Shown here: positions 46,553 to 55,095 of the stretch, one piece after another | Layout of the letters: every line of letters begins with the position of its first letter | Position numbering within the stretch: the first letter of the stretch is position 1 | Assembly: GCA_013823855.1 (NCBI GenBank) | Contig: PNMW01000035.1 | Location: forward strand, 86,151-150,150 | Reading direction: 5' to 3' | Length of the DNA: 64,000 nt | Origin: Lysobacteraceae bacterium | Lineage (GTDB): Bacteria; Pseudomonadota; Gammaproteobacteria; Nevskiales; Nevskiaceae | Position numbers and translations under genes: made by a program | Notes under the pieces: generated by a model | Databases searched by the model: none | The model's input: only the letters and a program-made list of their open reading frames with translations | What the model was told of the DNA's origin: nothing

Positions 46553-47545
46553 TCAGGCGGCGGCAGCGAGCGTGCCGGCCTCGACACCCAGCAGCCGACG
46601 CATCCAGGCGGCATCGACGGCGCGCGGGCGCAGCCGCAGTTTGTCGTAGCGGCCGTTGCGGATCGCCAGCTTGATGCGACGCAGGTTGGCCTTGATCGCG
46701 TCGGTGTACGGGTTGGGCGCGCCGAAGCGGCCGTCGAAGTGGACGCCGAAGTAGCGGTGGATGCCGCCGAAGTAACCGTCGAGCCGCTCTTCCCAGAGCC
46801 TGGCGTTGAACTTCGGCGTGCCGCGCATCAGCGCGTCGACGCTGGCGTACAGCGGTGTCGGACCACCGGGCTGCGCCGCGCCAGCCAGGCCGGCGACCTC
46901 GAACTCCGGATACAGGAAATCGCGGCATTTCTCGAGGTAGCAGCGGTCGGCGGTCTGTACGATCAGATCGCTGCTGGCGATCATGAAGCCGAGCGCACGG
47001 TCCAGCGGGTCCTGCACGTCGATGGCGTCGAGCGCCATCTCGTAGCCGGTGAAATGCACCAGGCGGGCGGCCAGCGGGGCCTCGTCGGCGAAGCCGAGCG
47101 GCGGCAGGATGCGCTGCAGGAATTCGCCGCTGCGCTGCACGTGGCACAGCGTGTAGGCCGCGCCGTTGCTGGCGCGATCGCCGCTGCGGCGGATGTAGCC
47201 GGCATCGTGGAACAACGCGATCAGGACGCCGAGCAAGGCGCGGCGCGGGCTGATGCGCGCCGCCGCCGGCACCGCGCGGTTGTAGCCGTCGAGCAGCCGG
47301 GCGGTGCCGAGCGTGCAGTCGAGGCTGTGCTGGGCGTCGTGATACGGGGTGTCGGCGGCGGCGTAGCCGGGCAGCAGGCCGGCGTGCAGCTCGGTGAAGC
47401 GGCGGAACGCGGTGCTCAGTGCAGCCGGCTCGAAGCGGCCGTCATGCCGGCTCAGCAGACGAACGACTTCGCCCTGCACGTCCAGCGGGTCGGCGAGGCA
47501 GATCTGGTTGGTGACGTCGTAGTGGTTGCGCCGTCGCGATTCCAT
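46553..47545 (-). CDS. HD-domain / cyclic-nucleotide-phosphodiesterase-like protein
   Basis: 330 residues. The metal motif of PDEase/HD proteins is seen as YHDAQHSLDCTLG (first His) and LIALFHDAGYIRR (the HD pair) with a later Asp in MIASSDLIVQTADR, resembling the helical core of class I cyclic nucleotide phosphodiesterases. Second messenger and substrate are not known. The ATG at 47543-47545 begins MESRRRNHYDVTN; an upstream codon lacks support. It shares the terminator at 46489-46526. Confidence 0.8.
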   Translation of the reverse strand: MESRRRNHYDVTNQICLADPLDVQGEVVRLLSRHDGRFEPAALSTAFRRFTELHAGLLPGYAAADTPYHDAQHSLDCTLGTARLLDGYNRAVPAAARISPRRALLGVLIALFHDAGYIRRSGDRASNGAAYTLCHVQRSGEFLQRILPPLGFADEAPLAARLVHFTGYEMALDAIDVQDPLDRALGFMIASSDLIVQTADRCYLEKCRDFLYPEFEVAGLAGAAQPGGPTPLYASVDALMRGTPKFNARLWEERLDGYFGGIHRYFGVHFDGRFGAPNPYTDAIKANLRRIKLAIRNGRYDKLRLRPRAVDAAWMRRLLGVEAGTLAAAA

Positions 47546-47672
47546 TGCGGGCTCGGTTCGTAAGGGGCTGCCGATAGCATGGGGCGGAACACCCGCCATG
47601 CCACGCTCGGGCTGTGATCAGCATCACAGTCACGCCAGACCAGATACGGACTTTCCGACGCCCGGCGCCGTT

Positions 47673-48473
47673 CTAGACCTCGGCGGCAGTCCGGCGTTCC
47701 CCCAGTTCGGCGACGAACGGCGCGTGATCCGACGGCCGCTCGTTGCGGCGCGGCCGCAGGTCGGCCGATGCCGAGGTGCAGGCCGCGGCCAGCGGCGCCG
47801 ACAGCAGCAGGTGATCGATCCGCAGGCCGAGGTTGCGGCGGAAGCCGGCGGCCCGGTAGTCCCACCAGGTGAACGACTGCGGCGGCTGCTCGAACAGGCT
47901 GAAAGCGTCGACCAGGCCCAGCGACAGCAGCGCGCGGAAGCCGTCGCGCTCCGGCTCCGAGCACAGGATGTTGCCTTCCCAGGTCGCCGGATCGTGGGTA
48001 TCGGCCGGCGTCGGGGCGATGTTGTAGTCGCCGCCGACCGCCAGATTCGGATGGCGGGCGAGTTCGGCGGCGACATAGGTCTTCAGCGCGTCGAGAAAGC
48101 GCAGCTTGTAGGCGTACTTGTCGGAGCCGACCGCCTGGCCGTTGACCACGTAGACGCAGAGGTAGCGCAGCGGGCCGTGGACGCTGTCGACGGTGGCGGC
48201 GATCACCCGCTTCTGGTCGTCGTCGAAGCCGGGGATGCCGTAGGCGACGTCGCGCAGCGGCGTGCGCGACAGGATCGCCACGCCGTTGTAGGTTTTCTGG
48301 CCGCAGTGCGCCCAGTGCCAGCCGGCCGCTTCGAGTTCGGTGGCCGGGAAGGCGTCATCGGTCAGCTTGGTTTCCTGCAGGCCGAGCAGATCGACCGGAT
48401 TGACGCCGACCCAGTCGAGCAGCTGCGGCAGCCGGACCTTGAGGCTGTTGACGTTCCAGGTGGCGAGTTTCAT
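47673..48473 (-). CDS. xth: Exodeoxyribonuclease III
   Basis: 266 residues, complete. Motifs of AP endonuclease family 1: MKLATWNVNSL, LGLQETKL (metal Glu), GVAILSR, GGDYNIAP with the catalytic Asp/Asn, RIDHLLLS and PSDHAPF with the general-base His. It acts in base-excision repair on abasic sites and as a 3'-5' exonuclease. Divergent from the mutarotase gene 91 bp away. Confidence 0.96.
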   Translation of the reverse strand: MKLATWNVNSLKVRLPQLLDWVGVNPVDLLGLQETKLTDDAFPATELEAAGWHWAHCGQKTYNGVAILSRTPLRDVAYGIPGFDDDQKRVIAATVDSVHGPLRYLCVYVVNGQAVGSDKYAYKLRFLDALKTYVAAELARHPNLAVGGDYNIAPTPADTHDPATWEGNILCSEPERDGFRALLSLGLVDAFSLFEQPPQSFTWWDYRAAGFRRNLGLRIDHLLLSAPLAAACTSASADLRPRRNERPSDHAPFVAELGERRTAAEV

Positions 48474-48564
48474 GCGTGCTTCCAGGCCAGAGTCCCGGCG
48501 AATTGCGGGCGGCGCAGCCTAGCGGAGCCGCACCAGCGAGGCCAGCACGCCTATCCTTTGCACC

Positions 48565-49398
48565 ATGAACGACCTCGACCGCAGCGCCCCGATCCTGAAC
48601 TTCGTCACCGCCGACGGCGCCCGGATGACCGTGCACCGTCACGGCGCCCATGTCAGCGCCTGGACCCCTGCCGACGGCCGCGAACGCCTGTACCTGAGCG
48701 GCCGCAGCGACTACCGGCCGACGGCGGCGATCCGCGGCGGCATCCCGGTGATCTTTCCGCAGTTCGCCGCCCTCGGGCCGCTGCCCAAGCACGGCTTCGC
48801 CCGCACCGCGAACTGGTCGCTGATCGACGCCGCCGCCGACGACGGCGGTCGCTTCGTCGCCCGCTTCGCTCTGGGCGACGACGCTACGACCCGGGCAATC
48901 TGGCCGCAGGCGTTCGCCGCCGAGCTGCGGGTGCTGTTCGGCGGCGCGCGGCTGGCGGTCAGCCTGACCGTGACGAATACCGGGGTCGACGCGTTCGCGT
49001 TCACCGCAGCGCTGCACACCTACTTGGCGGTCGAAGCGATCGAGGCGGTGCGGCTGCAGGGGCTGAAAGGACTGCACTACCGCGATACCGCCAACGGCGG
49101 CGTGGCCGCAGTGGAAACGGCCGACCGGCTCGCGATCGTCGGCGAAGTCGACCGCAACTATTTCGATGCACCGCAGGCGCTGCTGCTGCACGAGCCGCAG
49201 GGCACGCTGCGCATCGAGCAGAGCGGTTTCTGCGACACCGTGGTCTGGAATCCGGGGCCGGCCAAGGCGGCGGCGCTGGCCGATCTCGATCCCGGCGGCT
49301 ACCAGCGCTTCCTGTGCGTCGAAGCGGCGGTGATCGGCCGGCCGGTGCGGCTGCAGCCGGGCGAGCGCTGGGTCGGCAGCCAGACGCTGATCGCCTGA
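48565..49398 (+). CDS. yeaD: D-hexose-6-phosphate mutarotase
   Basis: 277 residues of the aldose-1-epimerase-like fold. Conserved segments: GGIPVIFPQFAALGPLPKHGFAR, HTYLAV with the catalytic His, and FCDTVVWNPGPAK with the catalytic Glu/Asp region. It equilibrates anomers of glucose 6-phosphate. In this window zwf lies 8 kb away on the same strand, an independent unit. Confidence 0.92.
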   Translation: MNDLDRSAPILNFVTADGARMTVHRHGAHVSAWTPADGRERLYLSGRSDYRPTAAIRGGIPVIFPQFAALGPLPKHGFARTANWSLIDAAADDGGRFVARFALGDDATTRAIWPQAFAAELRVLFGGARLAVSLTVTNTGVDAFAFTAALHTYLAVEAIEAVRLQGLKGLHYRDTANGGVAAVETADRLAIVGEVDRNYFDAPQALLLHEPQGTLRIEQSGFCDTVVWNPGPAKAAALADLDPGGYQRFLCVEAAVIGRPVRLQPGERWVGSQTLIA

Positions 49399-49422
49399 TC
49401 GGATCCGCGCGCGGCAGCCGCG

Positions 49423-50451
49423 TCAGCGTTTCTTCGAGCGCCGCGTCGGCGCGGGCGTCGGAGCCAGCTGCCGCTTCTGCTGGGTCGCGGCCAGTTCGTC
49501 CTTGAGCTTGCGGTAGTTGGCCAGCCGCTCCGGCGGCAGCCCGGCGACCACCGCGCAGCCGGGTTCGCGCTGGTGCTGGCAGTCGCGGAACTTGCAGCGT
49601 TGCGCCAGCGCGGCGATGTCCTCGAAGGCATCGGCGGTGACGTCTTCCTCGCCACCGAGCTTCAGTTCGCGCACTCCCGGCGTGTCGATCAGGCAGGCGC
49701 CCTGCGGCAAGGTGCGCAGGCTGCGCGCGGTGGTCGTGTGGCGACCGCGATCGTCGTAGGCGCGGGTCGCGCCGGTGGCCTGGGCGTTGTCTTTCATCAG
49801 CGTGTTGACCAGGGTCGACTTGCCGACGCCGGACGAGCCGAGCAGCACCAGGGTCTGGCCGGCGGCCAGCCACGGCGCGAGGCTTGCGGTGCAGCCGGCG
49901 TCGCGGGCATCGAGCACGAACAGTGGCGTATCGGGGCCGGCCAGGGCGGCGATCCCGGCCCTCTGGGCAGCGAGCGCGGTCGCGCGGTCCGGCTTGGTCA
50001 GCACGATCAGCGGCGCGACATTCGCGGCGCGGACCATCAGCAGGTAGCGCTCCAGCCGGTTCGGGCTGTAGTCGTTGTCGAGCGCCATCACCAGCAATGC
50101 GGTGTCGACATTGGCGGCGATCCGCTGCACGCCGTTGTCGCCACGGCTGCGCAGCAGCAGGCTGGCGCGCGGCAGCTGATCGTGGATGTACAGGCTGCCG
50201 CCGGCCTCGTGAACCAGCACCCAGTCGCCGACGGCCAAGCCGTCGCCGGTCGCTTTGAGACGGTCGAACAGCGCGGTGAGGGTTTTCGCCTTGAGGCCGG
50301 CCTGGCCGTCGTGGACCAGCAGATGGGCGCGATGCTGCTCGATGACGCGGGCCGGGCGTCCCTGAAACGGGGTCAGCACGGCGAGGGCAGCGGCGCAGTG
50401 CCGGTTCCAGCCGATCGCGGTCAGGGCAGGAAGGTCGAGCGGGTCGGTCAA
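49423..50451 (-). CDS. rsgA: Ribosome small-subunit biogenesis GTPase RsgA
   Basis: 342 residues. It has the circularly permuted GTPase order: G4 LTKPD, G5, then G1 GSSGVGKSTL, switch TTTARSL, G3 DTPGVREL. An OB fold precedes (about 35-95) and the zinc finger CKFRDCQHQREPGC follows with a His/Cys set, then a Lys/Arg tail. The best start I can find is TTG at 50449-50451 (MTDPLDLPALTAIGWNRH): no ATG or GTG is in frame between there and the unsuitable upstream reading. Divergent from the DUF938 gene. Confidence 0.93.
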   Translation of the reverse strand: MTDPLDLPALTAIGWNRHCAAALAVLTPFQGRPARVIEQHRAHLLVHDGQAGLKAKTLTALFDRLKATGDGLAVGDWVLVHEAGGSLYIHDQLPRASLLLRSRGDNGVQRIAANVDTALLVMALDNDYSPNRLERYLLMVRAANVAPLIVLTKPDRATALAAQRAGIAALAGPDTPLFVLDARDAGCTASLAPWLAAGQTLVLLGSSGVGKSTLVNTLMKDNAQATGATRAYDDRGRHTTTARSLRTLPQGACLIDTPGVRELKLGGEEDVTADAFEDIAALAQRCKFRDCQHQREPGCAVVAGLPPERLANYRKLKDELAATQQKRQLAPTPAPTRRSKKR

Positions 50452-50565
50452 GCGCAGGTCATCGCGGCAGCAGTTCGGGAACGGAATTCGCTCCGCATGG
50501 TAGCGGCTGGGCCCGGCCGCCGTGGTCGCCGCTATGCTGACGCGGTCCGCTGACCGCCCGATGAC

Positions 50566-51180
50566 ATGCCCGACCTGCTGCCCGACAAGCCGTACTCGCC
50601 CGCCTGCGAGCGCAACCGCGAGCCGATCCTCGATCTGCTGCGCACGCACTTCGCGGATCGCCGCCAGGTGCTGGAAATCGGCAGCGGCACCGGCCAGCAC
50701 GCCGTGCACTTCGCGGCGGCACTGCCGCAGCTGCGCTGGCAGTGCGCCGACCGCGCGCCGTACCTGCCGGGCATTCGCCTGTGGCTGGCCGACGCCGCGC
50801 TGTCGAACACGCCGGCACCGCTCGCGCTCGACGTCAACGGCACCTGGCCGGAGACCCGCTTCGATGCCGTGTTCAGCGCCAACACCTTGCACATCATGAG
50901 TGCCGCCGAGGTCGAAACCCTGTTCGCCCGGCTGCCCGGCGTGCTGAACGACGACGCGCTGCTGGCGATCTACGGTCCGTTCCGCTATCGCGGCGCGCAC
51001 ACCAGTGCCAGCAATGCCGCTTTCGACGCCAGCCTGCGGGCGAACGATCCGGCCAGCGGCATCCGCGACTTCGAGTGGGTCGACGGCCTGGCCGCGGCGA
51101 TCGGCCTGACGCTGGTCGAGGACCGGGCGATGCCGGCCAACAACCGCGGCCTGGTCTGGCGCCGGCCGGACGGCCGATGA
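50566..51180 (+). CDS. DUF938 family SAM-dependent methyltransferase-like protein
   Basis: 204 residues. It has the class I methyltransferase glycine motif VLEIGSGTGQHAVHFA at about 36-51, with the DUF938 start SPACERNREPIL and the typical SASNAAFDASL and GLVWRRP ends. Target unknown. The stop overlaps the ychJ start by 4 bp (ATGA). Confidence 0.92.
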   Translation: MPDLLPDKPYSPACERNREPILDLLRTHFADRRQVLEIGSGTGQHAVHFAAALPQLRWQCADRAPYLPGIRLWLADAALSNTPAPLALDVNGTWPETRFDAVFSANTLHIMSAAEVETLFARLPGVLNDDALLAIYGPFRYRGAHTSASNAAFDASLRANDPASGIRDFEWVDGLAAAIGLTLVEDRAMPANNRGLVWRRPDGR

Positions 51181-51569
51181 CGATCGGCGAGCGCGACGCC
51201 TGCCCCTGCGGCAGCGGCAAGCCGTACGGTGGCTGCTGCGGCCGCCTGCACGACGGCTTCATCGCCGACAGCGCCGAAGCGCTGATGCGTTCGCGCTACA
51301 GCGCCTACGTGCTCGGCCGCGACGATTACCTGCGCGAGACCTGGCATCCGCGCACCCGGCCGGATCGGCTCGATCTCGACGACAAGCCGGCGACCCGGTG
51401 GCTGGGGCTGAGCATCCGCGACCACCGGATGACCGGCGACGACACCGCGATCGTCGAGTTCGTCGCCCGCTACAAGGTCGGCGGCGGCAGCGCCGTGCGG
51501 CTGCACGAGACCAGCCGCTTCGTCCGCGACGGCGGCCGCTGGTTCTATGTCGATGGCGACATCCGCTGA
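51177..51569 (+). CDS. ychJ: YchJ/UPF0225 family SEC-C-motif protein
   Basis: 130 residues. The N-terminus holds the zinc motif CPCGSGKPYGGCC (residues 9-21), similar to the C-terminal knuckle of SecA seen at the other end of the window, then the YchJ fold with AEALMRSRYSAYVLGRDDYLRETWH and FVRDGGRWFYVDGD. Function unknown. Translationally coupled to the DUF938 gene. Confidence 0.92.
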   Translation: MTIGERDACPCGSGKPYGGCCGRLHDGFIADSAEALMRSRYSAYVLGRDDYLRETWHPRTRPDRLDLDDKPATRWLGLSIRDHRMTGDDTAIVEFVARYKVGGGSAVRLHETSRFVRDGGRWFYVDGDIR

Positions 51570-51580
51570 CCGCGCGCGGC

Positions 51581-51973
51581 TCAGGCCGGATCCGGCCGGG
51601 TGCTCCACCAGACGTTGACGATGAACGCCGCCTGGATCACCAGCCGCAGCCACAGCAGCGCCACCGGGAACTGCGGGAAGCGCTCCGGCACCATCAGCAT
51701 CCAGATGTGGACCGGCGTCACCGCGACGATCAGCGCCAGCAGCGCATAGCCGGCAAAGCTGCGGGTGCGGCGCGGGATCAGCTGCAGCGCCAGCGCGATC
51801 TCGACGACGCCGCTCAGGTAGACCACCCGCAATGGCTCCGGCACCCACGGCGGGCAGATCGACACGAAGAACGCCGGCACCACGAAATGGCCGATGCCGC
51901 CGACCATGAACCAGGCGAACGTGAACAGCAGGCCGGCGCGTTTCAGCGGCGCGGCAGGCAGGGAGAGGGACAT
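51581..51973 (-). CDS. DoxX/DoxD-like small membrane protein
   Basis: 130 residues and four membrane helices; the segment VVYLSGVVEIALALQLIPRRTR between helices is typical of DoxX-like proteins of the group without known ligand. The ATG at 51971-51973 gives a natural N-terminus. Convergent with ychJ (11 bp) and divergent from the AbrB/Doc genes. Confidence 0.82.
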   Translation of the reverse strand: MSLSLPAAPLKRAGLLFTFAWFMVGGIGHFVVPAFFVSICPPWVPEPLRVVYLSGVVEIALALQLIPRRTRSFAGYALLALIVAVTPVHIWMLMVPERFPQFPVALLWLRLVIQAAFIVNVWWSTRPDPA

Positions 51974-52001
51974 GGGCGCGGCCTGGTAGGGAAGAGTCGT
52001 G

Positions 52002-52009
52002 ATTATAAT
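52002..52009. promoter_or_regulatory. Palindromic -10-like box between divergent genes
   Basis: ATTATAAT reads the same on both strands, so a consensus TATAAT faces each of the divergent units (DoxX-like and abrB-doc). I found no good -35 at 16-18 bp on either side, so the direction is uncertain. Confidence 0.4.
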
Positions 52010-52076
52010 GAACGTGTCAATCAAATCGCCGGTGCCGGGCGCCGGGCGATCATCCACAGATCCGTGAGGTGCAGCC

Positions 52077-52307
52077 ATGTACGAACTCAAAGTCCGCGCC
52101 GTCGGTTCCTCCTCGGGCGTGCTGTTGCCGCGCGAGATGCTCGCCGAACTGGGGCTCAAGCAGGGCGATTCGGTGTTTGCCACCAAGGCGCCGGACGGCT
52201 CGTTCCGGATCACCCCGTTCGACGAGCGCTTCGCTCGGCAGATGGCGATCGCCGAAGAAGTGATGCACGAGGATCGCGACGTGCTGCGCGCGCTCGCCAA
52301 GCGCTGA
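52077..52307 (+). CDS. AbrB/MazE-family antitoxin
   Basis: 76 residues with the AbrB swapped-hairpin pattern: VRAVGSSSGVLLPREMLAELGLKQGDSVFA, then a helical tail for toxin binding. It starts directly before doc and their stop and start codons interlock (TGATG at 52305-52309), so the two are made from one message. It is expected to bind and repress its own promoter. Confidence 0.9.
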   Translation: MYELKVRAVGSSSGVLLPREMLAELGLKQGDSVFATKAPDGSFRITPFDERFARQMAIAEEVMHEDRDVLRALAKR

Positions 52308-52681
52308 TGGAATTCCTCGACAAGGATGTCGTGCTGGCGATTCATGATCGTCAGCTGGCCGAACACGGCGGTCTTGCCGGGGTGCGCGATGACGGACTCC
52401 TCGATTCCGCGCTGGCACGACCGCAGAACCGCCATGCCTACGGAATCGAAAACATCGAGGAACTCGCATCGGCGTATGCCCACGGGATTGCCCGCAACCT
52501 TCCGTTCCTCGAGGGCAACAAGCGAACGGCGTGGGCTGTGGCAAGAACCTTCATGGCCATGAACGGGCAGCGTCCGGTGCCGGACCGGGTGCAGGCGGTG
52601 GAAAACATGGTCCTGCTCGCCGAAGGCCTGCTCGACGAAGCCGGCTTCGCGGCCTGGCTCGGCAGCCAGCCGCGGCGCTGA
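52307..52681 (+). CDS. doc: Doc-type Fic-domain toxin with altered catalytic motif
   Basis: 124 residues of the death-on-curing family, recognised by GGLAGVRDDGLLDSALARPQ (21-40) and the Fic core. Doc proteins inactivate EF-Tu by phosphorylation. In canonical relatives the Fic motif reads HPFxDGNKRTA, with His as the essential general base. Here residues 65-75 are LPFLEGNKRTA: the His is Leu65 (codon CTT at 52499-52501), and Asp is Glu69. The other motif residues (Gly70, Asn71, Lys72, Arg73) are kept, and the length is normal. The toxin is therefore probably inactive or has changed chemistry. Confidence 0.9.
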   Translation: MEFLDKDVVLAIHDRQLAEHGGLAGVRDDGLLDSALARPQNRHAYGIENIEELASAYAHGIARNLPFLEGNKRTAWAVARTFMAMNGQRPVPDRVQAVENMVLLAEGLLDEAGFAAWLGSQPRR

Positions 52682-52692
52682 ACCGAATCACC

Positions 52693-53832
52693 GTGAAAAC
52701 CTACGACTTGAACGATCTGATCGCCTACCTCGGCAGCCTCGACCGCATCCTGCTCCGCAATCCGCTCAGCGACTGGCTGATCGCGATCTGCGGCGCGCTG
52801 GCCTTCGTGCTGGTGGTGTTCGCGGTCCAGCGCCTGCTGATCCGCACGCTGTCGAACAGCGAGCGGCCGAAGGCGATGCGGATGGACCGCGCGCTGATCA
52901 ATGCCGTGGAGTCGACCAAGCTCTGGCTGATCGTGTTCGTCGCGCTGTACTTCTCCAGCCAGTATCTCGACCTCGGCAAGAAGGTCGAGGCACGGCTCGA
53001 TCACGTGATCACCGTCGCGGTGCTGCTGCAGATCGGCCTGTGGATCTCGGCGCTGCTCGACTTCTGGGTGGCGACCTCGCGGATGCGCGCCGAGCAGAGC
53101 AATCTGGCGGCGGCGACCAGCCTCGCGGCGCTCAGCTTCATCGGCAAGCTGCTGCTTTGGCTGGTGATGCTGCTGTTCATCCTCGACAACCTCGGCATCA
53201 ATGTCACCGCGCTGGTCGCTTCGCTGGGCATCGGCGGCATCGCCGTGGCACTGGCGGTGCAGAACATCCTCGGCGACCTGTTCGCCAGCCTGTCGATCGT
53301 CATCGACAAGCCGTTCGTGATCGGCGATTCGATCGTCGTCGACAACTTTTCCGGCACCGTCGAGCACGTCGGCCTGAAGACCACGCGGGTGCGGGCCGAT
53401 ACCGGCGAGCAGCTGATCTTCTCGAACAGCGACCTGCTGAAGGCGCGGCTGCGCAACTACAAGCGGATGGTCGAGCGGCGGGTGCTGCTGAACTTCGATA
53501 TCGATTTCGCCACCGCGCCGGAGGTCATCGAAACGATCCCGGGCCTGCTGCGCGAGATCGTCGAGGCCCAGCCGCTGACCCGCGTCGACCGCTCGCATCT
53601 GAAGGCGCTGGCCGGCAGCGCCTACCAGTTCGAGATCGTCTACTGGATGCTCGATCCGGCCTATGCGCTGTTCATGGACACCCGGCAGAAGATCCTGCTG
53701 ACCGTCGTCCGGCGCTTCGCGGCCGACGGCATCCACTTTTCGTCCTCGTCGCAGGTGCTGCGGCTGGAATCCCCGCAGGCACTGGCACTGACGGGCAATG
53801 GCGGCAGCGATGCCCCGGAGATGAAGCGATGA
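52693..53832 (+). CDS. MscS-type mechanosensitive channel
   Basis: 379 residues from GTG 52693. Four hydrophobic helices (about 20-200), the last being the Gly/Ala-rich pore helix with ALVASLGIGGIAVALAVQNIL, and then the MscS beta domain beginning FASLSIVIDKPF and GTVEHVGLKTTRVR. It is longer than E. coli MscS and lacks a periplasmic sensor domain. The stop overlaps the next gene by 4 bp. The 11-bp distance after doc suggests read-through, but its function differs. Confidence 0.9.
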   Translation: MKTYDLNDLIAYLGSLDRILLRNPLSDWLIAICGALAFVLVVFAVQRLLIRTLSNSERPKAMRMDRALINAVESTKLWLIVFVALYFSSQYLDLGKKVEARLDHVITVAVLLQIGLWISALLDFWVATSRMRAEQSNLAAATSLAALSFIGKLLLWLVMLLFILDNLGINVTALVASLGIGGIAVALAVQNILGDLFASLSIVIDKPFVIGDSIVVDNFSGTVEHVGLKTTRVRADTGEQLIFSNSDLLKARLRNYKRMVERRVLLNFDIDFATAPEVIETIPGLLREIVEAQPLTRVDRSHLKALAGSAYQFEIVYWMLDPAYALFMDTRQKILLTVVRRFAADGIHFSSSSQVLRLESPQALALTGNGGSDAPEMKR

Positions 53833-54497
53833 GCGAGCAGCAGCCGACCCTGCGCGGCGAGATCATTCCGGTCACCGCGTTCCAGCAGAACTGCTCGCTG
53901 ATCTGGGACCCGACGACGATGCGCGGCGCGCTCGTCGATGCCGGTGGCGAGGCCGAGCGCCTGCTGGCGCGGGTCGCGCATCACGGCGTGCGGCTCGAAA
54001 AGCTGCTGGTCACCCACGGCCACCTCGACCATGCCGGCGCGGTCGCCGAGATCGCGGAGAAACTGGACCTGCCGATCGAAGGTCCGCACCAGGACGACGC
54101 GTTCTGGATCGACGGCATGCCCGAGGCGGCTAGGCAGTATGGCTTCCCGCCGGCGCGCCGCTTCGAGCCGCAGCGCTGGCTGCAGCACGGCGACACGGTG
54201 ACCGTCGGCAGCCTGACGCTCGACGTGCTGCACTGTCCCGGCCACACGCCGGGGCATGTCGTGTTCCACCACCCGGCCTCGCGGCTGGCGATGGTCGGCG
54301 ACGTGATCTTCCAGAACTCGATCGGCCGCACCGATTTCCCGAAAGGCAACCATGCCGATCTGATCCGCTCGATCCGCGGCCGGCTGTTTCCGCTCGGCGA
54401 CGACGTGCAGTTCATTCCCGGCCACGGACCGATGTCGACCTTCGGCCGCGAACGCCAGGTCAATCCCTACGTCGCCGATTCGATGGTCGACGAGTGA
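53829..54497 (+). CDS. Metallo-beta-lactamase fold hydrolase (glyoxalase II-like, YcbL group)
   Basis: 222 residues. Motif THGHLDHAG (metal ligands His, His, Asp, His), then HCPGHTPGHVVF, MVGDVIFQNSIGRTDFP with the bridging Asp, and IPGHGPMSTFGRE with the final His. These place it with small GloB-like/YcbL thioesterases. Its ATG overlaps the mscS stop by 4 bp. Confidence 0.92.
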   Translation: MSEQQPTLRGEIIPVTAFQQNCSLIWDPTTMRGALVDAGGEAERLLARVAHHGVRLEKLLVTHGHLDHAGAVAEIAEKLDLPIEGPHQDDAFWIDGMPEAARQYGFPPARRFEPQRWLQHGDTVTVGSLTLDVLHCPGHTPGHVVFHHPASRLAMVGDVIFQNSIGRTDFPKGNHADLIRSIRGRLFPLGDDVQFIPGHGPMSTFGRERQVNPYVADSMVDE

Positions 54498-54573
54498 CGC
54501 GCGCCGGCTGATCGGCGTCGCGACGGCGGCGGGGCTCTGCCATGCTGTGCCAGGCCCCGGAGATGCCCCTGTC

Positions 54574-55008
54574 ATGAACCGACTGCCGCTGCTGGTCTTC
54601 GCGCTCGGCTACGCCGGCCTGCTGCCGTTCGTCGCCGGGCCGCTGTGGCTGAGCGTCCGGCCGGAATCGGCGCCGGCCTGGCTCGACGGCTTCTGGCTCA
54701 GCTACGCCGCGATGATCGCCAGCTTCATGGCCGGCACCCTGTGGGGCCTGGCGCTGCCGACCTCCGAAGGCCCCAACGGCCTGGCCGGCATGGCCCTCTC
54801 CACGATGCTGATGCTGCTCGCCTGGCTGGCCGCGGCGCTGCCGTTCGCACTGGCGATTCCGGCGCTGGCGGTGGTGTTCGTGCTGCTGGTGGTCGCCGAG
54901 ATCTGGCGCGAGCGGGTGCTGGACCCGCTCAGCGGCTACTTCGGCCTGCGGGTCTCGCTGACCGTCGGCGTGCTGGTCTGCCTGCTCTGGCGCTGGCTGC
55001 TGATCTGA
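54574..55008 (+). CDS. DUF3429 family membrane protein
   Basis: 144 residues with about four or five membrane helices. FALGYAGLLPFV and YAAMIASFMAGTLWGLAL match DUF3429. Function unknown. The ATG at 54574 follows the MBL gene by 76 bp. No other motif. Confidence 0.85.
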   Translation: MNRLPLLVFALGYAGLLPFVAGPLWLSVRPESAPAWLDGFWLSYAAMIASFMAGTLWGLALPTSEGPNGLAGMALSTMLMLLAWLAAALPFALAIPALAVVFVLLVVAEIWRERVLDPLSGYFGLRVSLTVGVLVCLLWRWLLI

Positions 55009-55018
55009 TTCGAGGTAT

Positions 55019-55035
55019 TGCCCCAGGATGGGGCA
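55019..55035. promoter_or_regulatory. Hairpin/operator candidate upstream of hutF
   Basis: TGCCCCA-GGA-TGGGGCA is a perfect 7-bp stem with a 3-nt loop, 10 bp after the DUF3429 stop and 60 bp before hutF. It could end the first unit or bind a regulator; it does not match the HutC operator consensus I know. Confidence 0.3.
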
Positions 55036-55095
55036 CAGGTGCAATGGATTGCGTAATCTTGCCGCCACTCCACGCCCTCGCACCGCCCCGAAGCC

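Noticed and set aside
55009..55095. HutC operator before hutF
   Set aside because: The hairpin TGCCCCA-GGA-TGGGGCA does not resemble the known HutC site and no hutC gene is present.
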